DNA of 64,000 nt from Kingdonia uniflora. Lineage: Eukaryota > Streptophyta > Magnoliopsida > Ranunculales > Circaeasteraceae. Position 1 is the stretch's first letter. Each line of letters starts with the position of its first letter. A model generated the notes under the pieces. The model was not told the origin of the DNA, did not search any database, and worked only from the letters and a program-made list of their open reading frames with translations. This document shows positions 10,416 to 21,865 of the stretch, piece by piece. A program made the translations under genes and the position numbers. The stretch is taken from the NCBI GenBank assembly GCA_014058105.1, contig JACGCM010000510.1, forward strand, positions 1,240,001 through 1,304,000, in the 5' to 3' direction.

Positions 10416-13414
10416 TGTCACACCCCCAAAATTGGCTTCTTAATAAACTATTAAGAATGCGAATTCTGAGGTGTAACGTCGGGCATCCTAAAGATGAACC
10501 CCCAAAATACGTACTACAATTTAAAATAAATCGTAAATACATCTACAACACTAAGAAACTACGCAGCGGAAGAAAATCTAAAAGAGATAGAAATGATAAA
10601 TAATACCACAAGGATAGCCAAAATTCTAAAAGATGCAAGTCCAGCTTGCTCCAACTACTAGTATCGTTATCGCAACAATACACCTGAAAAAGTATATATG
10701 CGCAAGGCGTCAGTAAGCAACGCCCAGCAAGTACAAATATCCAAGGTCATAAGACATGATAGACCAAGATAAACATAGAAAAGAGACATGAAGATTCTAA
10801 CGGAAGTATAAGAGAATACCAACCAAGCTACGAGTTCTAAGGAGGCAGTCTAAGTAAAACTAATATCTTACCAAGATATCAACGATAACCTAAACTTAGA
10901 TCTAACTACTACAACCTAAGATGTACGGTTAATGAGGAAAGGGAATTTGGAAGTCACATACACAGGGTCACCTTTAATTCAGTGGGACCATACTCTCGCA
11001 TCCTTCTGTCCTCAACAAAAGCGTATCCCTTATTGGCAAGCCAGGGATTGGCAGATTCCTTTTTAGTAAGCCAGGAATTAGCGGGTAATGCACCTGATCA
11101 GGGTGTTCAAGGAATTTCAACCTACAGGTCTAAAGCCTATTTTATTTTCAACTTTTAGGGATCTGCCCATAGGATGCTCATAAAGCATGCAGCCGAGAAG
11201 TAACTGGGAAAGAATTTAGGGACTTGCAACCCGGGAAAATTGATAAACAGTTACCTCATATTTGGTTTAGGAACTCGAACCCAAGGACCGTAACGGCATA
11301 TCCCTACTGTGTACATTAACTTGAAGTTATCCTTACATAATAGAAAAGAAGAAGTTTGAATCCTATAAGAATCAAATGATCTATCTGCCCCTGCCTAATC
11401 AGCATCTGGGACTAAATCCAAAGGCCTACCGCTCTTACGACCAGATGATCTATCTACCCTCACTTTAATAACAAGTGAGGACTCTATCAAATGAAGTAAA
11501 GCTCCAAGATCCAATGCTATCTGTCATAACATGCTCAGTAAGTGCGACTATATATCAAAAGGAAACTCTAAGCATCAAAGCAAATCTAAGTCGCGTACTA
11601 CTGAATCATGGAAAATCCAAGTTAGGATCAACTGTCACAAAAGGCATACCGAAGAATCATCTAAGTTGTTCTAGAATCACAGACTCATACAAATGTCCAT
11701 TTAATATAAAGTTCTTATCACCAACACAATATCTTGCGATGATTATTGGACAACGCTCATGCAACTATCATATTAGATCAACCTCATAAATTGTACAGGA
11801 GGCCACTATTTCAGAGTCTCCAATCCTGGACTTCTCCAAAGTACTATTTACAAAGTTAACTAGATGCCAATGCACATTGAAGGATCTTCATATCCACAAA
11901 CCAAACTAATATAGGAAGTTATTGTACCAACCAACTAAAATGACCTATATATAAAAAGATACTCCTCAAATTTCAACATATATCATACTAGACTCTTATT
12001 ACAAGTACCTGCCCATACATCACATCTTCCGGTCAATGAGTATTCTTAGGAACCATAAACATACTATTATGTCTTGTATATGAACTGCAGAAAATACAAC
12101 TTAGCTCAACGTTTGGTCTCTTACCTAATGAATGTATATCTCCACAATTTCGTATTAATTACCGAATGACATCAATCAAGATGAAATACTCCATAAATAA
12201 ACTTCTATCATTATCCAGATTAGAGTACGGTAACACATCCTATATAGATATCCCATCAAACCATTCATACTATTGAGTACTACTTCTAAGTCTATAATTA
12301 ACAATGAAATCAGACCTACTAGGAAGAACTAAAGCCTCTTATTAATAAGTCCAACATTCAGTTCCAATCCCCGAAACACCAAGACATGAACATATGGAAT
12401 TTAAGATGAGTTAACCTTATCATAACATGGTTTCTTCTAGTCCTTATATTAATAGATCCTCGACATTAAAATTTGGTCTTACTTATTGATCCTGGATATA
12501 AGAATTCTAAACGAAAACACAGCAATGAATACAAGCTTTAAAAGCATAAAAACCCTTCCGAATACAATATCATCCGCACAACCAAACAATTAAATTATTA
12601 TTAACACCTACGTCAGTAAAACCTCCATAGTTCATTTATATTATGAATGCCCAAGTGATTCTCTACCTCACGTAACAATCAAACTATTGTGATATTTACC
12701 TATTGAGAACTAAGGCTTATCCAAGTGAGAGCAACAATTGTATCATTAATAAGAACCTATTCAATAAACCTAGAGATAACATGATTACATATATAATACT
12801 GAGATATATAAAAGAGGTTTGATGCAGTGATAAGAGCGACAATTAAGAGAACAGTAAAATCAGGACAAATTTATATCTAGGAGATGCTTTTAATAATGAA
12901 GATTGGAACAGCTGAAATACTATGATTTACTCATATCAATCAAAGCAAATGAGATTAGATAGATGCACTTGCCTGAGGTTTAATCTGAAATTCGAATAGA
13001 AGAAAGGGGATTACTCCATGAAGCTATACAAGCATCGATCCATAAGGCTTCTTCGATGAATAATCCTCGCCCAATCACAACTCCAATAAATCGGTGAGTA
13101 AGATGTTGTTTGTGGCTCTCTCTCTCTCTCTAGAATTAACAATGGATTGCAGCAAGGAGAGGAGAGAAGAATTGGTATAATGTGGCTGGTCTCTAGGGGG
13201 AAATCAAGGAATAAAAAGGGGTTTGTTGGGCAAATTTCTAGGAGAAAATAAAGGAACAAATTGGAGATGAAGAAGGAACTTCAATCTCTGCGATTGGGTT
13301 ATTTTCTTGTGAATTAAAAAGGTAAATATCCTGAACAATAGGGAATAACTTAAGTAATCAATGACCATACATTAATGACGTCACGAGTACGAGCTAAAAA
13401 TACGGGTCGCTACA
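10416..13414 (-). mobile_element. 2,999-bp solo LTR inserted in Sirevirus gag
   Basis: Starts TGTCACACCC and ends GGGTCGCTACA on the plus strand, with exact 5-bp copies TACAT at 10411-10415 and 13415-13419. Removing it with one TACAT makes the gag reading frame continuous through the interrupted valine codon. No coding domain, internal primer site or second LTR is visible, so it is best read as a solo LTR left after recombination. End sequences of this kind (TGTAGCGACCC ... GGGTGTGACA on the minus strand) and the length suggest a Tekay/Del-type chromovirus, which sets the minus orientation; that part is inference. A CT microsatellite lies near 13115. Confidence 0.75.
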
Positions 13415-13545
13415 TACATCTTTCCCGATTGATTGTAAGAAAGCAACCATTCAGACTTTCCAGTATGAATAATATTTTCCATCGAAGAGTGGAGGACGAT
13501 TAATAAGACCTCCAAACTTCTTAGAATTTATTATTCTCAAGTAAT
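13415..13545 (-). pseudogene. gag: Sirevirus Gag N-terminal fragment
   Basis: The minus-strand translation shows the typical copia Gag start region RPPLFDGKYYSYWKV, then a stop, then MVAFLQSIGKDV, ending at the TACAT target site. The continuation is at 10410. Upstream is about 45 bp of leader to the primer site. No confident start codon could be chosen. Confidence 0.75.
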
Positions 13546-13590
13546 CAAGTCAGGATCAACGCTCAGGTTGTTAATCCTCGAAGCGTAACT

Positions 13591-13602
13591 ACTCTGATAC
13601 CA
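13591..13602 (-). other. Primer-binding site of the Sirevirus
   Basis: The minus strand reads TGGTATCAGAGT, one mismatch from TGGTATCAGAGC, the site complementary to the 3' end of plant initiator Met-tRNA used by copia elements. It lies one base from the LTR edge and fixes the element as minus strand. Confidence 0.85.
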
Positions 13603-13603
13603 A

Positions 13604-14662
13604 TTAAAATAAATAATCACTTGAGACTAATCGATTTTGATTAATTTAGTTCAAAATCAATATGTTAAAAAAACCTTGAATTAACGGTCTAACCCTATCC
13701 TAAGTCAAGTTGGTCTAATGTTCTAGTGATAACAAGCAAAGGTAAATTAAGCACAAGAATAAATAATTTTAACCCTGTGGGAAACTTTTTTCAAAAAAAG
13801 AGAATACAGGTCGCTGCAGAATCGCCTGACAGGTAAATAATCTAATATTGAAACGAAATTACAAGAGTTTAAATACTTACAGACTCGATAAACACATCTC
13901 GTGGTTACCTCTCTTCTAATCAAGCTCTTTGCAATTGATTTCTCATTCTCGTAATGCCTTGCTTCAATCTCCCGTCAAAGTATCCAAACTCAAAATTTAC
14001 AAGCTTTACAAATCAATGATTAGGTTTTTAAATTCTTTGATTGATTCAATTTGAGTTTTACTTCGCATTGAATCGTTCGTTAAAATCTTTCTCCTCTCTA
14101 AAAACTCAAGCCCTAGAAAGTTAAGTTTTATAAGAGATGAAAAGTAAAATAAGAAAGGAAGTCTTTTATTCAAATATTGAAAACCCAAAGTCTATTCGAA
14201 CAGAGAAATAGTATGTTCAAACAAATAATGTTTTATTCGAACAAAACCAATATCCTATTTGAAGAAACAAAGTTCTGAGAAACCTACTCGAACAGAAGAA
14301 AAAAAAAGTATGTTCAAGCAGAGTCTATTCGAACATAAAAAACCCTATTTTAATAAACAAAGTTCTGAGTAACCTGTTCGAACAGAGAAAAAGTTTGCTC
14401 GAACATAGTCTATTTGAACAAAACAAAAGCCTGTTCGAACAGGAAAAAAAATTCTTCAAAAGACATCACTTCCTTTCTGACCTTTTATAAAATATTAAGG
14501 GTTTAATATTTTTGTGCGAAGAGGTACAAACTTACATACTTGTTCAATGACAGTCTAGTTGTAGTTTCTCCATGTACAATCTCTTACGACGAATAACCAC
14601 GAAGTAGTGCTGACACCTAATCTAGACACGGAATGAAACAAACTCAAAATATGGATGTTTCA
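13604..14662 (-). repeat. 5' LTR of the Sirevirus
   Basis: 1,059 bp, ending at the CA just before the GTTCT target copy. 13604-14528 matches the 3' LTR at 787-1681. 14529-14662 is present only here. The terminal TG at the 13604 end has mutated (TT). It carries many TTCGAACA-like words. Confidence 0.82.
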
Positions 14663-15929
14663 GTTCTCTACCAAGCTATTTCATCAACCCTTTAAGCCAA
14701 AAAAAAACCTTGTAAGCTTTTGTAGCTGCAACATATTTCTCCTACGTCGTAGACAAAGCTGTAATCTTCTACAGCCTAGAATCCCAAGTAACTGCACCGC
14801 TTCCCAATGTAAATACGAAGCCACTAATGCTCTTCTGCCTATCAATGTCACCCACCATGTCAAAATCAGTGAAACCCTGTAAGCATATCTGAAAACCCCC
14901 ATAACATAATGCCATATCTTAAGTCGCATTTAGATGCCTCAGTATCCATTTCATAGCTCTCCAATGCTTTTTGCCTGGATTATTTATATACATACTAACA
15001 ACTCCCACTGCTGAGCAATATCTGGTCTCGTACAAATCATAGTGTACATTACTGCTTCTGCGTCTTCGGACAACAATCCTTTGACAATTTAAAGTGACCT
15101 TTCAATAGTGTACTAACAACCTTAGAACCATCCATATTAAACCGCTTAAGTACTTTGCGGATGTACTCAGCTTGAGATAACTTCAATTCTCGCCACTTTT
15201 TGTCCCTTGTAATACACATACCAAGAACTTGCTTTGTTGTACCCAAGTCATGCATGGAAAACTCCTAAGATAACTGTACCTTTAACTTGACAATCTCTCC
15301 CATGTAGGTACTTGTTTCCAGCATATCATCTACATACAGAAGTAGAATAATATATGAGTTCCCCATATTTTTGATAAAATAACAGTAATCCGCAATACTC
15401 TTCGAATAACTATTTCTGGACATGAATTGTTCAAACTTCAAATTCTACTGTATCGGCGCTTGTTTCAAACCATATAAGCTCTTCGTGAGCCTACACACAA
15501 GATCTTATTTCCTTTTAACTGAATACCTATTTGGTTGCTTCATATAAATTTCTTCATCAAAGTTACCGTGAAGAAATGTTGTCTTGACATAAAGCTGCTT
15601 AAGATGAAAATCTTCAACTGCAACTATATTCATCACAAACTGAATAGTAGACATCTTCACAACAAAAGTAAAGGTCTCACCAAAATCAAAGCCTTCTTTC
15701 TACAGAAATCCCTTTACCACAAGTTTAGCCTTAAATCACCTTGCACTGTCAGATTCCTACTTTAGTCTGTATACCCACTTGTTATGCAATTCTCTCTTCC
15801 CTTTCAGCAACTGAGCTAACTCTCAAGTTTGATTTACTGATAATGACTGCATTCCATCATCCATAGCAAGCTCCTACTTGCTCTTGGCTTTTACATCTAA
15901 AGCCTCCATGTATTTTTTCGGTTCATCAC
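14663..15929 (-). pseudogene. pol: Element A reverse transcriptase and RNase H N-terminus
   Basis: The minus-strand translation from 15929: an RT N-terminal stretch (LAMDDGMQ-like, cut by G1), TTFLHGNFDEEIYMKQ near 15560, SLYGLKQAP near 15470, the catalytic box LLLYVDDML intact near 15330, then the open frame 15255-15049 (MHDLGTTKQVLGMCIT, SQAEYIRKVL). RNase H begins around 14960 (SGSAVTWDSRL, then EAEYVAATKA-type sequence in a shifted frame) and stops at the GTTCT target site. Stops and frameshifts are scattered. It is interrupted upstream by the Tat element and downstream by the Sirevirus. Confidence 0.82.
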
Positions 15930-16545
15930 TGTAATGGCCTAATTCTGTAAGTTCAAAGTGGCCTAGAATTAGCTCTTATACTAATGTGCCTATGATAAAA
16001 TCTAATTAAAAACAAGAAATAACACAAGTATTTAGCGTAGAAAACCTATTAATAGCTTAAAAATCACAACCTCGAGTTAAGGATTTTTGTAATAGTGACA
16101 TTTATTACTTGAGGTTGATATCTTATTACAAGTGATCTCTAAACTTAGAAATGCTTGACCTTGTGAATAAGAAGTTTGAAGCTTTAAGAATCTAGAAAAC
16201 ATAGTTTTCCTGGTGATATTTCTTGTAATTTTTTGGTCACTGTCTCTTCTGGAATATCTTCTTTATATAGTCCTCTTCCGCAGTTCTTCATCGTGCTAGA
16301 GCACGTTCTCTGAATAATGTGGTTAGTGGTTGTTGATTGAGTAACTACTGAGTTTGAGAGAGATAGGTGGTTTTGACTTGTTTAGGTTTTTCTGTTTGAG
16401 CTCGACCCACGTCTTTTATCAGTTCGTGAAGTATGTGGCAATGTTGACTAGAGCAGTCAGGTAGAAAATGCGTGGGTCTAACATGGAGGTAGTTCAAACT
16501 GGAGACAGCTCAATTTAAGGTAAGATCGAGGGATAGTCCCCTACA
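15930..16545 (-). repeat. 3' LTR of G1
   Basis: 616 bp, TGTAATGGCC ... CCCCTACA on the plus strand. Matches 30138-30750, 57569-58200 and, inverted, 40491-41116. Confidence 0.88.
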
Positions 16546-16803
16546 ATCGTCCCCTCGTAACCGAAGTCACGAGTGGCTTTGGTTGAGAAAGAATTAGATA
16601 TATGGGTATTCGGGTTGGGAGTTTGAATATGAAGGAAGTAATGATGGTGTTGACTGCATGAAAAATGTGTGTGTCAAAGGGTGATATACGTGCATTGAAT
16701 GTTGATAAAATTATTGATGTATGCGACGGTTAGGGTTTGAAGAGTTTTATCTATATTGAATGATGGCGTTTGGGGAAACGTTCATGCACAATAAATATAA
16801 GGT

Positions 16804-16814
16804 TATATAAATAG
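16804..16814 (+). promoter_or_regulatory. TATA box of the G1 antisense gene
   Basis: TATATAAATAG, 77 bp before the first ATG (16881). The identical word lies 82 bp before the matching ATG in G3 (58463-58473), and the flanking bases (GGTTATATAAATAGTAC) are the same. It lies outside the LTR and points away from it, so it would drive the strand opposite gag-pol. Confidence 0.6.
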
Positions 16815-17959
16815 TACCTACATCGAGGATTATGGTAAAGTACGCTTGTTCTATTGCAAAATCCTCTGTAAGTATTGAATATGGTAAAGAATCGTAGGAT
16901 GGTTCTTGAAGAGAGAATTGCTTCTAAAATTTAGATATTGAAGTTGAAGTTTTTCGGGGATCGGTCCTTGGAGAATCCCATTCCTGCTTATGTTCCTCTG
17001 ATGAATCAAGGAATGTCAAAAGGCAATGCTGCTGAAGCTGAGGAGTAATTTTACTATAGATGGAGGCTTTACCATGATATCTTAGCAGGCGAGCAACGTT
17101 GGGTTTGTCTCTGCCTCCTTGTAGAGGACAACGTTGGGGAGACAGATGTAGGGATAGGCATAACTACGTTGATATCTTGTATCACAATAGATTCTAATGC
17201 TGGGCCCTCTTCTTATTCTGCCAACTCTGCAATGGTGGTAGTTAAAAATAGGCGGCGGTGGTAGCAGGGGAGAGAAACAGAGAATGGAAGACTACTTCAA
17301 CACTTCTATTGCCACTTTGTGCTAAGAAGACCTTCAGTTTGAAGAGTTAGGTCAAGCATTGAGTCTCCTGCTTTCATAGTGTCTATTTGAAGTTAGTCTA
17401 GACTTTGACCAAACTCATGGGATGGGAGATACTCGCTGTTTCCAATTTTTGCTTTGCATCAGGATAAAAAAATTACTAAAGCAGGGCGAACTAAAGGATT
17501 TGACATTATGGAGTGCCTGAAAGACTTGTTGGCTGTAAAAGTACTGAAAAACTTGTTATTTGTAAAGTACTTGAAGCTGAGTACTGGACATAACTGTTAT
17601 CTTTAAAGTACCTGATGTTGAGTACTTTAAAAGAATTACTATCTGTAAAAACACTGGTAATTTGCTCGAGATGAATAAAATTGGTTATTCAAAATTCGTG
17701 TTGATATATAATAGAATAATTCTTGAAATCGAGTTGTATGAAGTTATTAGAATATTATATGAAATGAAATGTATGAGGGCAGACATTAATATACCAATAA
17801 TAATCGAATTGTTATACATTTATCTGTGAAAATATATGTTTAAAAGGTAAATTTTATTCGATCTGTGAACTAGAAATGTGGGAGAAAGAAGAAAAAAATT
17901 TGTAGGAGTTTTTAGAATAAAAAATCAATCTTGTAGAGGTCGTAGAATATTAGATTTGG

Positions 17960-18485
17960 AAAGATTAAGCTCGACCTGGAGTAGTATGAAATGAATGAGT
18001 TCGATAGGAAGAGATATGTTCAAATAATTTTTCTCAAGATATGGGGTTTCTGTTACGAGATAAAAGGATAATATCACAATTTGCGGAGAATTGGTTAAAA
18101 ATGTATAAACAAAGGTAGAATAAATTACGAATCTAGGGGAAGAGGTAAGAATGGGTAGACTCATTCTGATTTAATTCATTATGCAGCTGAAGGATGATTG
18201 GCAGTAAAGATCGCTGAAGTGCGGGATAGAATTTTTGGAATGTTAGAAAATGATGTTGAGTTGCAAGTAAGGGAATGTTAGTTCGAAGGTTTGGATTCAA
18301 TTAGTAGGGAACTTGAGTATGCACATTTTTTTCTATGAGGGGTTTTTTCGCGAATTGGTGGTGGATCCTGCATATCGAGAAGAGGTGGTGGGACTGATTG
18401 TTGAAGAAGAGATCGATTTTGCGGATGCGAGGATTGTTGTAGGTTTACTGATTAGATGTGGTTCCCCAGGTCATCAAGGATGATT
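17960..18485 (+). pseudogene. Antisense gene exon 2 (copy 1), conserved unknown domain
   Basis: After frame correction this block encodes a segment with RDRIFGMLENDVELQV, then FREL(V)VDP, EEVVGLIVEEEIDF and RCGSPGHQG at the end. The same segment occurs in G2 (56930-57245, minus strand), where it is the best preserved, and in G3 (59660-59990). All three end at the same GHQG/GHQ codon, consistent with a splice donor there (AAGGATG in copy 1). I recognise no family. A single late CGSPGHQG could be read as half a zinc knuckle, but no other cysteines or histidines are spaced to support that. Confidence 0.45.
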
Positions 18486-18902
18486 TAGATGTGATTATAT
18501 TTGAGGTGAACATAGCAGATGTAAAATAGGGGTGACAGAATGTAACTGTTTGAGTTTGAATAATTTGAAAAAAATTACTGTTGAATAGATCCTTTATTTC
18601 TATGAATGTTATTTGGGACTATTGCGGAAAACGAATTTGAAAATATTTTGAAATTTTTTTGGGGAGCTTTGTAAATGACGTCATTGCTGTAATACGAGTA
18701 GAAGAAGATACATGTACAGAGAAGGCAGGAAGTTTTTGATTTTGTCCTTTGTTTAAAAGTTGTGAAAATCTGATTGCATGTAAGAGTGAGTCATCATGAG
18801 TGTAGTGAGGTCAGAGGGAAATTTGGAAAATAGAGATAAAAATAGAATAAAATATTAGAGAAAGGGTAATGATGGGAGGCATTTTTACCAAAAAGGTATA
18901 AG

Positions 18903-19239
18903 ATGTCTGACTTGGATAGTGGAAGAGATGCCTCAGTTCCTAAACCGAGGATGGCTCGTACGAGGCTCAATAACTGCCAGCAGTTAAAGAGAAAAAATAT
19001 AAATACTGCTTCACCCTCTTCAATCATACAATTTTCAACTTCTGAAAACTTAAAGAGTATTGAAAGAGGAAGGAAGAAGAGAGGCAAAAATAGTATAGAA
19101 ACTCGTGGAGATTTAAGTGAAAGGGACCATCAGTCAAAGCACGAGAGAGTTACTGAAACTGGGTCGGGAAAGTAGTTATACAGCAGCTTGGTGAAAAAAG
19201 GATTCGGCGCTGCCTCGGATTTATACTTTGACATAGAAG
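18903..19239 (+). pseudogene. Antisense gene exon 3 (copy 1), basic low-complexity segment
   Basis: An open frame of 90 codons from ATG 18903 (MSDLDSGRDASVPKPRMART), rich in Arg, Lys and Ser with ERGRKKRGK, then a stop at 19173 and a short tail GFGAASDLYFDIEG that ends at GAAG|GTTAGTAG. The same tail and splice-like border appear in G3 (60710/60711). The charged, disordered composition and an RKKR cluster would suit a nuclear localisation signal; this is inference. Confidence 0.5.
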
Positions 19240-19460
19240 GTTAGTAGAGGATTTGTGATATGTGTATGTATTTTTAAAGATCACTGTTTACTGCTATAAA
19301 TCATTATTTATAGTAATCTACGAAAATCTTTTGTTATATGGTATATGAAAGATATTTGAATGTTGACGTATATTAAATGATAATGATAGATACCTAGACA
19401 TGTGTGTAGGTTGAACATGAGGAGTATTGTGTAGGAAAAATCATTTCTTGTATTTGATAT

Positions 19461-20220
19461 GAGGAGTTCCCCTATAAGTGAGGCATCAACCTCTGTTCGA
19501 TGGGTTGAGTCTGAGACTGGAACGTCCGGAAGGAAGGAAGAAGTAGGTATAGATCAATTTCCATATTTCCCTGGAAGATTGGCATCCTATCCTCCTCATT
19601 CAGATGTATTCAAATAGTTTTGTAAAGCCAAGGCTTCTATAGGAGGTAGATGGGATAAATGTATAGATTATGTCAGTAGGCACTTTAGGGGTTGCACTGC
19701 AGCAACGGGAGAAGAATATTTTTATTTGTTGGCTGATTTGGCAAAGGAGAAAAGGGATAGGGGTATAGAGGAATCAATCTCTTTGGAGTATTTCGATGGG
19801 AATGTTCAGAGTGAACTTTCAGAGGGTTTTTTATGATACCTGTCCTAGTTGGAGTATGGGTTAAGTCTTCTCCTTAGCAACCTGGCAAAAGGGATTATGA
19901 ATCTTAGAGGGATATGTCCCGTTCAGATGAACGGGAACATATGGGAGGTGATAAGTATTTTTAAATCCCTGAATTCACGGTGGGAAGGAGATGGGAGAAG
20001 GAGGAGGATATTCTTTGAGGATGTGTTACAGTTTTATGGGGTAAAACAATTCTGCAAATGGAGGAGCATATTTCTGTGCGAGGGCAACTCGACCTGGCTT
20101 CTTCAATCTGAACTCAGCAGGTAGACCATGGAATGATAATGCGATATGGGTAAAGGCCGATTGCCTTCAGAGAGATGATGAAGAACCCATGGAACTTCTG
20201 TGTAGAGCTGTAAAACAAAG
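19461..20220 (+). pseudogene. Antisense gene exon 4 (copy 1), Transposase_28-like domain
   Basis: Starts near ATG 19461 (MRSSPISEAST). Key stretches are LASYPPHSDVFK, GCTAATGEEYFYLLADL, SISLEYFDGNVQSELSEGFL and LEYGLSLLLSNLAKGIMNL, then CPVQMNGNIWEVI and, in a shifted frame, LQFYGVK and an aromatic GGAYFFV-like segment seen best in G2. The order (leucine-rich GLSLPLS core, CPVQL..N.W, an aromatic FYGV..F block) resembles the Pfam family called putative gypsy type transposon. Stops at 19615, 19834 and 19846 and a frameshift near 20040 inactivate it. Ends at AAACAAA|GTAAGTAT near 20220. Confidence 0.6.
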
Positions 20221-20274
20221 TAAGTATAAGAATATAAAATATATGAGATTGATAGTTAAAACTGTATGATGCTT

Positions 20275-21294
20275 GCTGATGCTAATGTTTTGTGTATGAT
20301 GGGTCCTAAATCGCAAGTGACAAGGAAAGAGTCATTGTTGGATATAGTTGCTCAAGAGGAAACAGAGCTCGAGGCTATACTGGAAGATCTTGGCATTAAC
20401 AGGAAAAAGCATGTTAATAGCCGAGTTGATAAAATTCTGAAATCTCAGTCGACAAGACTAATGACGAGTACCGACGGCAGCAAGAAGAAGGGGACTTATG
20501 GAAGAAGGTGAGCGAACTTGCCTAAGGCCCCTGGAGTGGACTGCACAGGAGTACCTGAGTCCATTTCTTCAAGCAAATTAGCTCGAACGTTTCCCAAAAG
20601 GCAAATGTTGAAGCATCCTTCAACTTCTGGGACCACGGGAAGTGGCCAGGCCGTGGAAAAAATGACGGGGGTGAAGGTTGTAGAAGATCGACCTGTGGTA
20701 GAAGATGATTGGAAAGAGGTGGAGGAAAAAGCCAGGTTGGCAGCTCTCTATGGGGAGGATGAGATGAGCAGAATGGTAGGTTCATATGCCCGAATACATA
20801 TTGTGATAGATTTTGTATTATGATTTGAGCTAATCAATAAGGTCGATTCTATTTGATTTGTGCAGGCTGCACGGCTGATGAAAGGAATATGCCTCAGGGT
20901 TGAGGAGGAGAGAGCTGAGTTGAAGAGGAAGAAGGTTAAGCTCAAAAGGAACGTAGCTCAATAAAAATCTGATTTGAGCAAGGAGGAGAAGTGGCTGGAG
21001 GTACTGAAAGCTTCCCAAGTTATAGAGATCAATAAGCTTCAGGCAGAGGCGAGAGTGGACTTGGAGGAGATGGTTGCTGAGCGTGATAGGCTAAGGCGTC
21101 ACCTTATGTCCAAAGGATATTCTGAAGATGAGGTAGGTGCCATTAGGGCCGACACCTATATGGAGGAGGAGAAAGGTGAAGAGACTGAAGATGTTGTTAT
21201 TGGCATTGTGGATGGGTTGGATGGTGTGTCTCCCCAGATGGTAAGGGACAACCAAGGGGATGACAACGAACTGCTAGAGTTGGAGAATGAGAAG
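20275..21294 (+). pseudogene. Antisense gene exons 5-6 (copy 1), coiled-coil region
   Basis: Exon 5 (20275-20775) reads through one TGA (20509-20511) and includes KESLLDIVAQEETELEAILE and ERKARLAALYGEDEMSRM-like sequence, ending at GAATG|GTAGGT. The 90-bp intron 20776-20865 ends in TTTGTGCAG. Exon 6 (20866-21294) is heptad-rich (ERAELKRKKVKLKRNV), then RRHLMSKGYSEDEVGAIRAD and an acidic stretch, DGLDGVSPQMVRDNQGDD, ending AATGAGAAG|GTAGG. G3 has the same exons with the same intron phase at 62281-62359. Confidence 0.6.
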
Positions 21295-21865
21295 GTAGGA
21301 TAATGTGATAGAATTGTGATTGTATGAATATTGGGAAGTTTACTAAACTATGGATATATTTTTGATAGAATTTTGTAGGCTAAGTTGCTTTCGTAAACCT
21401 TGTTGTAGGAACTTAAGGACATATGCCTCAGAATAAAAGATTTAGAGGTTGAGCTTGCTATATAGAGAGAAACCCTAGTGTCACTATTGTCTTCGCAAGC
21501 GGAGCTATAAATTGGAATAGAGCAAGAAATATTTAATTTGTATACTTTATTAGTATAGTGCAACCAAGTAATAAATAGAGTGTAGAGACGAACCAAAAAC
21601 CCATTACCATTTTAAAGGTAAACGACACTGGAATGGTGCGTATAAGAGATTTTAGTTTTTGGCAAACTAAAATATAGATAATGTATACCTTAGACTTAGA
21701 AGTATATGTTTTGGAATATCCATCCAAGATTGTACTTCGACCTTAAGTTCAGAAGTATTTGTACACAGTAGATGTCAAACAAATAGATATCTGGTTAGAA
21801 ATGAGTCATATGTAATGATTGAGTGTTCTGAATTGAACTTGATATAATGTAACTGAAATGTGCAG

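Larger units (their letters stand above)
787..14662 (-). mobile_element. Sirevirus-type Ty1/copia retrotransposon with env-like ORF
   Basis: Near-complete minus-strand element bounded by TG (787) and CA (14662), with target-site copies GTTCT at 782-786 and 14663-14667 inside element A's RNase H. From its 5' end: LTR, primer site, gag, protease, integrase, RT, RNase H, env-like ORF, LTR. Without the nested 3-kb solo LTR and its extra target site it is about 10.9 kb. Assignment to the Sirevirus (SIRE1) group rests on a UBN2-type Gag with a long tail, integrase and RT sequence style, about 1-kb LTRs and an extra ORF after pol. All genes are broken. Confidence 0.85.

Noticed and set aside
10416..13414. 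Additional Sirevirus leader sequence
   Set aside because: It has its own TG...CA ends and TACAT target copies, and it interrupts a gag codon.
15930..15934. A clean 5-bp target-site duplication for G1
   Set aside because: Left flank ATCAC and right flank ACCGC share only AC. Element A continuity supports the insertion, but the duplication itself cannot be claimed.
18794..19087. Minus-strand frame across exon 3 of the antisense gene
   Set aside because: The plus-strand frame is conserved in G2 and G3; the minus one is not.
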